The notes below the pieces were generated by a model. The model had not been told where the DNA came from. It saw only the letters and a program-made list of their open reading frames with translations, and made no database searches. The translations under genes and the position numbers were made by a program. Shown here piece after piece: positions 45,540 through 56,400 of a stretch of DNA of 64,000 nucleotides. Source of the stretch: Yponomeuta sedellus. Taxonomy: Eukaryota; Arthropoda; Insecta; Lepidoptera; Yponomeutidae. The stretch is from assembly GCA_934045075.1 (NCBI GenBank), contig OW203730.1:10158692-10222691 (forward strand), read 5' to 3'. Within the stretch, counting starts at the first letter, position 1; every line of letters begins with the position of its first letter.

Positions 45540-46530
45540 ACATTTGTTCGCAAAGGCAGGCACATTTCAGTTAGCAGTTAAATATTATCATAGCAAAAAT
45601 TGCCACCAAAGTCATTAGAATCATATAAAAGGGAATAAAATAACTTCCACACATCACAATAACCTATTTGGCTCCAAATTGATGCCATTTATGCCAAACA
45701 AGTACGGCCTCCTGAAGGAATTGGATCCAAATCCTATGTTATGGTATTCAAGTGTGTCAACCGCTAGGCCTATGAGGTTCCTTCAACTGTACGAAAAAGA
45801 CAAAGGATCTTTATTTATTGGTAATGAACCCTTTCATGACCAAAAATTGAAGACCCTTTGTGCCTTTCTATCGACGTACTTACTCAGTTCGGTACAACTG
45901 GCGTACCCAGGGCAACACTCAGAAAACTTTTCAATCCTTTCATTACGATGGCGAATCTCGCTGGCTATCGATAGGCTGAGTCATGCATGTCTCAGGTAGG
46001 GCTAGAGCAAGACAGCTGGGGCTTCTTTCGTATTTATTTTCATTTTCTATGACAATTCGATTTATATTACAATGTTTATCAACCCACACATTTACAAGTT
46101 GGAAGCCTCGGCTAGGAACACTACTACATCGAACGCATTTTTATGAAATGCGGCTTAGAGGCCTAAAATATGCTCAACAAATGCTGTATCCTGACGTTTG
46201 CGGTAGCAATTATTAATAGTTTGATAATTACACTTTTAAAATCCTTTTAAATGTGGTGTCCGTTTTACATTTACATTTTCGTTACTGAGTCGCCCGTAAC
46301 GTGCGTCACTAGTGCATGTATGAAAGCTTCATTTGTTAGATCATATCGCAGTCTATGTCGGAACTAGAACAAGAGCACAATTTCTTCATGCGGATCGCAT
46401 GCACTAACATTAAATGGTTTGGGAGCATCAATTCTCATACACCACGAATTTTGGGTGGTTCGAGTTGTTAGCCATAACAAATTGAATGTGCCCAAATAAT
46501 ACCTAGTGAGTTAGATCAGAGTTTCCCGCA
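45540..46530. other. gene-free stretch with a 106-aa ORF
   Basis: The 106-codon ORF at 45679-45999 (plus) has no domain I recognise. It may be a relic of a transposase or chance. No exon support is visible. Confidence 0.35.
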
Positions 46531-46535
46531 CGTAT

Positions 46536-46660
46536 CCTCAGTTTCTCGTACACTAACAATCTGCTAATCTATTGTTAACAGCTGTCAAATGTTTTTTCTG
46601 TATGCACTTTACAGCTGTTAACAATAGATTAACGGCTTGTTAGTGTCTCAGAAACTAAGG
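46536..46660. repeat. imperfect foldback with 50-base arms
   Basis: 46536-46585 and 46611-46660 pair along about 50 bases, with the inner core CTATTGTTAACAGCTGT perfect. The outer parts (CTCAGTTTCTCG / CTCAGAAACTAAGG) have mismatches. Confidence 0.75.
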
Positions 46661-47626
46661 GATAGCATCATGGTTTAGCCATTTTGCTTATGAAGCAAAG
46701 CTGCGAGTTTACTCCAGCAATCCTATATTTTTCCAGAAAGCCTGAAGCTATTAGAAAGTGCAATAATATAATGAGTTCATCTATTGCACATTATCTTTTA
46801 TAAAATAAAGAATTAATAATAATAAAGCCACTTCTCTGATGTCACTGCAGAACTCTTGAAGGGATTTCTAATGATGGCGGTCCGTTTCTTTTCCATCACA
46901 GGTCAGGTGGGCGGGTGTTTCCTCTTCTTTAAGACAACCCCGGCGAAGCGGGCTGTCGATTACTTCCATGTGGTGAAAATTTCTGTTCAGCGACCAGTGT
47001 CCTGTAAGGATTGCCGCAGCTTTGCACAGATTATCTCCTCTCAGACGCAGCAAGCCTCGTGAAACACGTTTTGAGATTATTACTTGTGGTATTAGACAAT
47101 ATAACCCACCAAAAACGTTCTGTAAAAACTAGCCAAGTCTCGATGGAGCTGCTCTAAAAAGTAATGAAATCCAGACAAAGCCGTGCCAAGTCTAAGGTTC
47201 CTTACAGCGATTTCTTTATTGTTATAGTTAATGTTGTGTGACTTGGCCGTTGAGGGTTACACAAGCGTACAAAACCAGGTGCTACTTCTCTGCGCTAACC
47301 CTAACTCTGTACCAAATTTCAGCTCTCTGAGTTTATGGAAAGTACTAGTTCTATTTTGTGAGTATCGAAAATGCGCAACTTTGCCTTCGCTTAACTTCGG
47401 AACTAAATGTTCTAACTACTTAAATTTTGGATTTTAAGTATGTGACGATAGCTTACTGGATAAAGAAAATTTCAGCGTTCTGGTCTTATCCAGAAGTTCT
47501 CAAATTGGGGCCTGAAAATGTGGCGAAATGGTTCCTGTAAAGGTACGGCAGTGTTTGCTTCGCGATCGACTTGGCGGGGTCACTGCCGTGCCCCCCGATT
47601 CGGCAATTTTCATACTTTAGGTCATC

Positions 47627-48070
47627 AATGAGGGATTTTTCTGACAGCTAAGAAAAGTAGTTCCTAATTTGTCAGTAGATGGCGTTTTCAAGTAAGGGTT
47701 TTTGTTTTTTTAAGTTTTTTGTTTTTTTAAGAATAAACTGGAAATTGGCTTATCCTAGATAAGCCAATTTCCAGTTTATTCTGTGGTCCACAGTCCACAG
47801 ATCACGTGGAATTTCCTCCCTCTTTTTTTTTTGCTCTTGCACTATTGTTATTTGATTTTCGTGCTAAAATCATGGTTGATCAGTTGACGTTGATCAGTTG
47901 ATCACAGATTAGATTCCTTCCAGTCGATGAAATCGCAAAACAGCAATAAAGTTTTTACCTGTGGCAAGCAATAACAAACAAAAAAAGGTAAACCCTTGCG
48001 ATTCAGCGCCATCTCATCGTAGCTTTTAGAACTTTTTTTTTTTTAATAGCTGTCAGAAAAATCCCTCATT
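47627..48070. mobile_element. MITE with 23-bp TIRs
   Basis: Terminal inverted repeats AATGAGGGATTTTTCTGAC... at 47627-47649 and 48048-48070 are exact. The 444-bp unit has no ORF. Inside lies a perfect 24-bp-arm palindrome (47731-47754 and 47758-47781, GAATAAACTGGAAATTGGC), and the subterminal segments ATGGCGTT and GCGCCATC also face each other. Confidence 0.8.
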
Positions 48071-49990
48071 CTATATGAATTTTGATTCTCTTAAGTGTCA
48101 AATATACGTTTTAACTTCAAGGAACTGAAAACCAAAGTACACGGTTTTAAATTCAACTCGACATGGACGGAACTCGACACGACTCGGAAACGCGTTTCCA
48201 GGCGTTTTCTAGTTAAATGGTCTTGACATACAGATGGGCAGACGGTCGGACGGACGGACAACAAAGTGAACCTATAAAGGTTCTATCTTTCCTCAAAATA
48301 ACCCGGTAAAAATAATGGTGAAATTACTTAGTTAAAATTTGCAATTCAGAAACCGGCATTTTATTTGCCGATTAGGCTGACTCAGGCGGAAGCAAAAAGG
48401 AGGATTACGATTATAGCAGTCCGTATGGTGTATATTTGTATTTACAGATGCCCCCCGTAGCACCTAAACTCATCAGATTTTGATGAACGAGGTGTCAATT
48501 GATTTTTCATTATGGTCCACATAAGTGATGTGCAGCCGGACGGCTACATTTAATACGAATTAAACCAATGTTGGAAGTGAAGTTATAATTTTTTTTTGCT
48601 TTCGTTTCCAATGGTATCGAGGGAAAGAGGAGAAAATTATGAGTTCATGAATATACGTTTTCTCATACAACGTGAGAAAGCTACCTCAGCCAAGAATTTG
48701 GTGTAACTCTAAAATCTTATAGCTTTTGACTTTATATTGAGATGGCAAGTTTTATTGAATCATTGAAACCGGTGGTTGCCAAATTTAAAAGGCGTGTTAC
48801 AGTGGAGAGTAGGTAAGACCGGGTATTTTCGATGGGGATCCCGCTCACCGAGTAAATATATATATATTTACCAAACGCTGCAAATTAGCCATGAAGTTTC
48901 AACAACTCAAATGAAGAACTGTTCGATTTTAAACTTTTTCTTACTGTCATAAATTATTGTTAATCTAACCAAATACAAATGTACGTGGATAAGGACAAGT
49001 TTATATGTCAAATGATACTAAAATTGAGAACTAAGGTACATTAGGGGTAACACCGATCAACGGTGTTAACTCAGGGAAAAAACCGGTTTCTTTACATCCG
49101 TACATCGGTTTTCTAGAAATAGCGAATAGATCCGCAGGAGTATTGCTAGTTATATAAAATACTTTGGTTTGAAGTACTATGCCGTCAAAGTAATTCCTAG
49201 ATAATCGACAGTGAGAACAAGAATTATTGGTTTATTAATGACTAAGCCAGTATCTATCTTATCTGCGAGCATTAATAATGCGCAAATCCTGAAATGTGTC
49301 AATCATAGTTAGTTATTTACAATATCTGTTTTTAGACCTTTTTATATTATATTTATGTGTAACATTGCTGTCTTCCTTCTTTGAAGTGGAAAAATCTGCC
49401 GTACGTTTAAAATAAAACCAATATTCCTATTTTACCGGCGGCTGCTTAATAGGCAGGCATTAGAGGCACGAATTACATGAAATTACGTAAGTCTGCTAAT
49501 ATTTCGAAATAAATAAATTTATTTGAGAAAAACTTGTCGAAGAAAAGTGGTTGTACAACAATTAATCTCTATGTGTCTGAGAGTGCCGGTTATTGTACCG
49601 GCATTAGGTACCTGCTGGTACAATAACGCTGTATTACGCCAATAAACAGAGGGAATATTTGTTCTCTTTGTTGGAGACAATCACAGTATGACACTCACAA
49701 AGGTGCATCGCTCAGTGTAGGTACAGTCTATCGGTCCTAGGATTGCAGGAATCAGGAACAATCTCTGTTAAAGCGTGACTCCTTTCCGCATCGCTGTCGC
49801 AGAATGCGTTGGCTTGATGCCAAGATTTGGGCTTTGGACACCGACCCTGCACCCTTCTGTTTAGGGTTTCACTGTAGGAGGTTTCTGTTGTTCATACATG
49901 ATGTGATGACACATCGACCTCATTATTTCACAATCTTGATAATTTTTTTAACAACTCTTTATTTATTTACTACCGGATAAACTTACTTAT
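48071..49990. other. gene-free stretch
   Basis: AT-rich. At 48240-48275 the motif GGACGGACGGACAACAAAG marks the end of the repeat family also seen at 9690. No gene is recognised. Confidence 0.4.
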
Positions 49991-50305
49991 GTAGAAGCGC
50001 CCGTGGTCTAGTCGGACTGAGTGATTGAAATCAATCACTTAAGTTAAGCAACAACAGGCGCGGTCAAGTACAGCATGGCTGACCGGCGTCGTGTGACTAC
50101 CGCTAGTGGCATTTTTTGAGCGCTTCCGTTCTTCGCAAGACACGTTATGCCGTTGGTGATGACTGTCATGTAATGGTAGTCGATAAGTCATGTCAGAGGC
50201 CTTTTGGGTGGCTTCATAACTTCTGACATTAATGCCCGCCACTGTCTTACAGTCCTCCACCAACCCGAACTTGGCCCTCTTGTACCCCAGCAGTGGGGAC
50301 ATATC
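49991..50305 (+). mobile_element. 5S-rRNA-related SINE, near full-length copy
   Basis: GTAGAAGCGCCCGTGGTCTAG opens the unit. AGTTAAGCAACAACAGGCGC and the box-C-like region follow, here changed to CAGCATGGCTGACC. The body is complete, but the segment before CCCCAGCAGTGGGG is deleted. Confidence 0.78.
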
Positions 50306-50561
50306 AAAACTTAATTAAGGCCCAGTTTCGGAGTTGAGAATTTCGCTAAGTTAGTACTTAACTGTAGTGCTGTCTCTTCGAATTTCTCAATGAAGAGCGT
50401 GACAGAACGTTACTTAAGTAGTTATTAAGTGAAATTCTTAATTCAAAAAACGGCTCTACGACTGGTCAGAATCTTCCGACCACATGTCAAGTAAGTTTAT
50501 CCAGTTGCAAATTAATAACTTGATAAATCATCGTTTTATCATCAAGTTGATAAATCATCCA

Positions 50562-50630
50562 GTTTTGTCACCGATCTTATACACAATTGTTATTAATAAT
50601 AATTGTGTATAAGACTATCGGTGGCAAAAC
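50562..50630. repeat. palindrome with about 33-base arms
   Basis: GTTTTGTCACCGATCTTATA and ACACAATTGTTATT on the left pair with the reversed sequence on the right with few mismatches. The unit is almost loop-free. Confidence 0.8.
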
Positions 50631-50639
50631 TTTCTTAAA

Positions 50640-52660
50640 AAAATGCCGGGTATTCAATCAACAATTATATACATTATTATGTACTTTATTGTTGATTGAA
50701 GTTGCGCGCAGTAAGCTTTATACGGTATTCGGTCGGCCTTGAGGTCTTTTGCCGAACTATAAACGCTCTGAAATATATTTTTTTCAATCGTATGGAGATT
50801 TTCCAGTTGGTTTCAGGACTGATTAAGCTAATCATATTCTCTATCAAATTTAGAGTCGAAGTGGGGCCACGTTTTACCCGACTGCAAATATAATATTTAT
50901 TAAAAAGTGGCGCCCCGAAAGTGCACGTCCTTGTACAATAATCTGTATTGAAATTGAAATTGAAAAATGGTTTAAATATCGCAAAAAATACAAAAACCAC
51001 TTAAAATAGACTAAGTTAATAACTTAGTTAATTTAGTGAATAGATACGCTATGCGATAATAAGGATATGCTCAGCTAAATGCTGCGTGTGTAAACATCAG
51101 CATAGCGCTGATTTTCAGAACATCCCGAGTATTTGCTAGTAATTGACACGTTGGTAGCTAGACATGCAACTAGCCAATATTAGAAATTAAAAAATACTTT
51201 TACAGACTTGATCTAAAGTAGACTGCATACACACATGACAAATAGCGCAAATTAAGCACAATTAAGCAAGTAGGCACTATGATTATTAAGAGTAATAATA
51301 AGACTGTAAGTAACACTGGAATTGGGAAATCCCTGGGGAGATGAAAAATACAAATTTGTGTATATACCTATCTAGGTACTGTCTGGTATGACTATAATGA
51401 ATCGATTCTTTTGAGAAAGTTTGCTGTCCATTGAATTTTGTCTGGAGAATGGAACAGAATGTTAACAAACTTTCGATCTTATTTATAAAAAACACGATTC
51501 CTCTAAAGCACTCCTTAGAGTCAGTACAGTTAATCTGTGGTTATTTAACTTGCCAAATCTCCTCCACAGACTATTTTAATCATCGTTTTAGAGTGTTTTA
51601 GGGAGTAGTGTTTTATAAACAAAACCGTTAGGGTTTGTTTTTCAGAATTATACAATTTTGATTAAAAGGTACAATGCCATGATACAGGACATAAATCGGT
51701 ACCCATTCAACTTCCGCTGTGAGACTAAACCAGAGACGGTTAGATTTGACTAGCATTATCTATTTAGCTTGAATTTTCCCTTTTCTGCCTTTAAAAAATA
51801 AATATAAGCCACATTTCAATATCGCACTTTTATTTTTCTGTTTTTATATTCCTCACAATTTTGCTAATTTATGCTTTACTGATACAGTAAAATTATTAAA
51901 GTAACAACATAAACTTGATTATAAAACAATAAACATAAATGATTATTAATTATGAAGATATTTGGTTACAGAGTGGGATTACGAAAATAAATTATATTTA
52001 TTTAAAAAACGAACAGCACCGCAGTTATTTTTGTACAGCAGTATTTGGATAAATTGTAAGTTAGGTAGGTAGATAGTTAGATACAGATTTCTTTATTGTG
52101 TACAGAAATGTATAAATATTAAATATTATAATATTCTTTATTGTACACCGGAACTAAGTTATCTAATGTTATCATGTTGAAAAAGGTTGCTTCACAAAAA
52201 CAAATGCGATGTATTTGCACCTATATAAGATAAATCAAGGTATAAAGAAAATCAATGAAAGCTTTTTGGTCTTACTTGGATGGAGGGAGAAAAATAGAGA
52301 TTTTTAGTTCTTATAAAATTACTTGGTAGGTAAATGTCTCTATACAAATTTGATTGTTTACCTATCTAATAAACGCATCTTATTATTCGTATTAAAATTG
52401 AGACGCTTAAGGCACAGCGAAATTACACCTAAATATATTTTACACTACCGTAGACACTCTTGGTAACAATCTTTACATTTGCAAAATGTGATATGTACAA
52501 AAATATTTTATCTTTCTTCATGATCTACACCTACAAACGTTGAGAACGGATACAATATCTGAATTCATTTTCTAAATTAAAGAAATAGGCCTTTCATTTT
52601 TAGTAATATAAGAAAAATACTAAGAATGATAATTTTGACACATAAAATGTAACATCGAAG
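50640..52660. other. gene-free stretch downstream of the ACE-like gene
   Basis: AT-rich; contains a small inverted repeat at 50656-50700 (TTCAATCAACAAT / TTGTTGATTGAA) and TATT-rich LINE tails at 52070-52165. No coding sequence. Confidence 0.4.
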
Positions 52661-52675
52661 TTAATTTAAATACAA

Positions 52676-52876
52676 CTAATACATGTAAAAAATTGTTAAA
52701 ACAAAAACCAATGTAATAAAATTCATCGTTATAACCGCACACAGTTTTAAACGAAGTAATCGTGGGTTCTGCACACCACCCACTGTAATCCATTTGCACG
52801 TTTTGGGCACATCACAAAAAGGTTCTAACAAACAATCGGTTCCATTTCTAGAACCGATACTCCTCAAATCAGGCAT
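52676..52876 (-). other. possible extra coding segment after the ACE-like stop
   Basis: A 66-codon ORF overlaps the end of the terminal exon in another frame. It has several Cys residues, an NGT sequon and a hydrophobic C-terminus (AVITMNFITLVFVLTIFY). It could be 3' UTR, an alternative last exon or a relic. No splice support is visible. Confidence 0.25.
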
Positions 52877-53403
52877 GCGAAGTGTCTCTCTGTCGCTCCA
52901 ACTGTTTTCGGTGGCTGTGTCGCTTTCTCGCTATGATCGCTATTAACAACAAAACGACTATCACAGCTACCGCTATACCTATCCACCAATATGTGCTGTA
53001 GGATGCCTCTTTGATATCATCCTTTTTATCATCATTAGCATGGACGGGGTTCTTGATTTCCAAAACACCGACTGTAGAAGTCTCCGTTCCATGTTTAGAG
53101 TAAACATTGTCACCGGTATCAATGACATTTTCGAGAATATTTCCATGGGTTTCAGGTTCAACATCCGGCTTAGCGACCTCGACGTTAAATGGGATCTCGT
53201 TCTCTATGATTGGCTCTTCTGGAGGCTCTTCGTATTCTAACTCATTATTCTCCGTAGATGGGTCTAGCTGGTTGTCTAAGTACTCATCTAGAAGACGGAA
53301 GTAATCTGTCAGGCCAGTGTACTCAAGGCCGTACTCCCGCTTCGCTAGTAAATCGCTCACCATTTCTGGCCAAAGCTCATCGTAGCCTTTGCTCATTGCT
53401 TCC
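52869..53403 (-). CDS. ACE-like gene, terminal exon
   Basis: 535 nt after TTTTCCAG, ending at a TGA. EAMSKGYDELWPEM and TDYFRLLDEYLDNQL correspond to the ACE C-terminal helices (SKPWPE...YFxPLxxWL). An acidic linker rich in Glu/Pro follows, then a transmembrane segment (WWIGIAVAVIVVLLLIAIIA, about residues 137-157 counted from MSKGY) and a basic tail (RKRHSHRKQLERQR). This predicts a type I membrane protein with its enzyme-like part outside the cell. Confidence 0.88.
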
Positions 53404-56400
53404 CTGGAAAAGGAGGATTATGTAATTATTAATGTACTGAATATATCATCTTCTTAACGGTACGCCATTAAGAACACTACGGCAGTTCCCGCTGCTGTCT
53501 AAGAATTGCGGTACTTACATGAGACGATTATTATTGTCTGAAATATGGGATATTAGATCAGCGTCATCTGAAACTAGTTCCTCGGCGAAACTATGATATA
53601 TTTGGTACTTCAGTATCAGCCCCATGAATTTTCTGAAAAAAAGAGTCACAATCAATACTATTTTTGGCAAAATTACGCAATTATTTATTTATATCCGAAA
53701 TACTAACCCGATAAAGGGCTTATTTAAAACAACGTAGGGATCACCCAGTAGATCGACATCTGACGACTCAATATAAGAGAAGTTTTTCCGAAATTCGTTC
53801 CAGCTATTAACAACTTTGGTTGAAGTTATCGTACCCTTCAAGACTTGAAGTCTCCATTCGTCAGCTGCTAGGTAATAACTTAACCTGTAATAAAAAAGTT
53901 TTTTTACGACCAATAATGAAACGCGGCTTTGCTTGTCTGGCACAGTTGCCTCTTGCTCCAGTCTCAGTAAACTTTGCGACATAATTACCCAAGTAGCTTA
54001 CTCAATATGTAAGTTTGTAGACCGATTAACGCGGAAATGTTTTACCACTTTTAATTAACAAAGTTATTACTAAAACGTAAGCAACAATGGACAACATTGT
54101 TGCTAATATAAAGACTTGGCACAGCACCACAGATCTTCAGATGATGTTTGAGGATAAAAATGCTTATGAAGTTTCATTCATTCAATTAATAGGAGATTTT
54201 AGGAAGAAGTTACAAATCAAAATTTCTTTAACGATTTGTGTATAAAGAAAACAAAAAACACAAGTAAACAGGGTGTCTCATTCAAATCAGTCAGTATGGG
54301 AAAGTCTGAAACTATAAGATATACGAAGATCTGTTCTCAGGAACCATGTCATCGATTTTAATAATTAGAAAAACTGCATTCATACATTTTAAAAAACGTC
54401 TGTACTCCGTTCGGGAATCGAATCCGGTTGTTTTGAAAAAAAAAACCTACACTATTTCTGTTTAGATATCGATTGTGTAGGTCTTAAGCAGTAAATGTCT
54501 GTATGAAACATGATGTCTAAAATGAATAAAATGCATTGTTTTCATACAAAATGCAATCGTAAGATCGTTACCTAAACGTGTTGAATATTGTATTAAAAGT
54601 CGGTGGTCACATCGAGCACCTACTAAAATAAATTAAAGTATGTGAAAACAATGCATTTTATTCATTTTAGACATCATGTTTCATACAGACATTTACTGCT
54701 TAAGACCTACACAATCGATATCTAAATAGAAAGAGTGTAGATTTTTTTTTTTCAAAACAACCGGGTTCGATTCCCGAAAAGAGTACAGATGTTTTTTAAA
54801 ATGTATGAGTGCAGTTTTTCTTGTTATCAAAATCGATGACATGGTTCCTCAGAACAGATCTTCGTATGTCTTATAGTTTCAGACTTTCTCATACTGACCG
54901 ATTTGAATGAGACACACTGTATAGTTTGTGAATTATCCAATTATGCTTTTTGTGCGTCTGTGTGTGTCACGTTGTCCAAGCTTACTAGTGCTAGGATATT
55001 GACGACCTCTGTGGCGTAGCGGTAGTGCGTCTGCCTACCATGCAAGAGGTCCCGGGTTCGAATCCCAGCTGGGAACAAAAAAAAAGCCCAGCTCTTGGAT
55101 GTTTACATGTTTGTGATGTCGTTGTTTCTGGTTCCCACGACACAGGGTATTCTAGTGTGGGGCCAGAAGTAATGTATGTGCTTGGATGTAAATGTTGTGT
55201 GTTGTTGTTGTATTTATATACACATTGTGCGTAGAGATTTATTTACATAAAATGTTTAGTTTGTGGTGGTAGTATCTAAAGCACTAAACAGGCAATACAA
55301 ATTGCTGATACATGGCTACTATCAACAATTTGTTAAAGATACCTCAAACTTAAAAACCTATTTAGAGGCTAAAAATTTCACCCATGCCGGGATTCAAACC
55401 CGCAACCTCTGGCTATCCGTACCTGGTAATAGGTTTTTAAATTTGTTCCTTAGCACGGGTTAGTGCATTAAAAATAAAAATAGTGTAATGATACCTCAAA
55501 CTTCAATCCGATTATTTAGAAATATTTACATTAAAAACTTTCTTAAGTACAAACCAAAATAAATAATTTCGATAAATTAATTTAGTGTCTTATTAAATGC
55601 CGCTGCTGGCAGCTCTCATTTAGATATTCGCTCATACACCACGAGAGATAAAAGTTAATATGGAGAAGCTATGGCGGTGAGATTCACCGTTGTTGAAGAT
55701 TGGTTATGCATTATGGTGAGCGAAGCTAATAAAGAGTAAAGCGGGAAATTCTTCGAAGCTCATCTTGAATAATGTACCTATCTTATTTATTGAGATGCTA
55801 TAAGTAGCATCTAAATAAATAAGATACATTATTCTTGTTAAATTTCTGACAGCAATGGAGATGATACTGTTCGTTTCGTTTCAAAAGATTTGCATTTCTC
55901 GCCACGTTACTAACATTTTTACACTAGACTTTCCATTTACTTACCGAGGCAGGTCTCTGAGGGCAATTATCAACTGCAGCACAAGACGGTGGTAGTTGGG
56001 ATTATTCCGGTAGTTAAACCTGTCTAGTGGATATAAGCCCGCACGATTCAAAGCGTGGGGGTTTAGCGCCAATAGTGACGCAAAGCCTGGAATGGCCTCG
56101 AGAACAGCTGGAATGAAGGAGTATTTGTTAATCAAAAAGTTCTGTGAAGATGGGGACTATGACGTGGGATTATGCGTGACTTTCAGTTCGGATGCACAAT
56201 TGATCATTCACTGCTGTTTGAGAGCTTATTACTTAATAAGGTGTACTTTCTCTGAACTTCGTCTTGTTCTCGCATATTCGCAAAATTACGTACATTTTAC
56301 ACATACCTAGATTTTAAAACATTTTTAGGATCTTACCAGAGTGTCTATTTGCTTCTCTCAGGATATACGTGTTGTTACTGTGCAAAGCAGATATTTCCTT

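Noticed and set aside
45679..45999. 106-aa ORF as a transposase fragment
   Set aside because: A weak resemblance to a transposase motif came to mind, but no catalytic motif or TIR can be seen.
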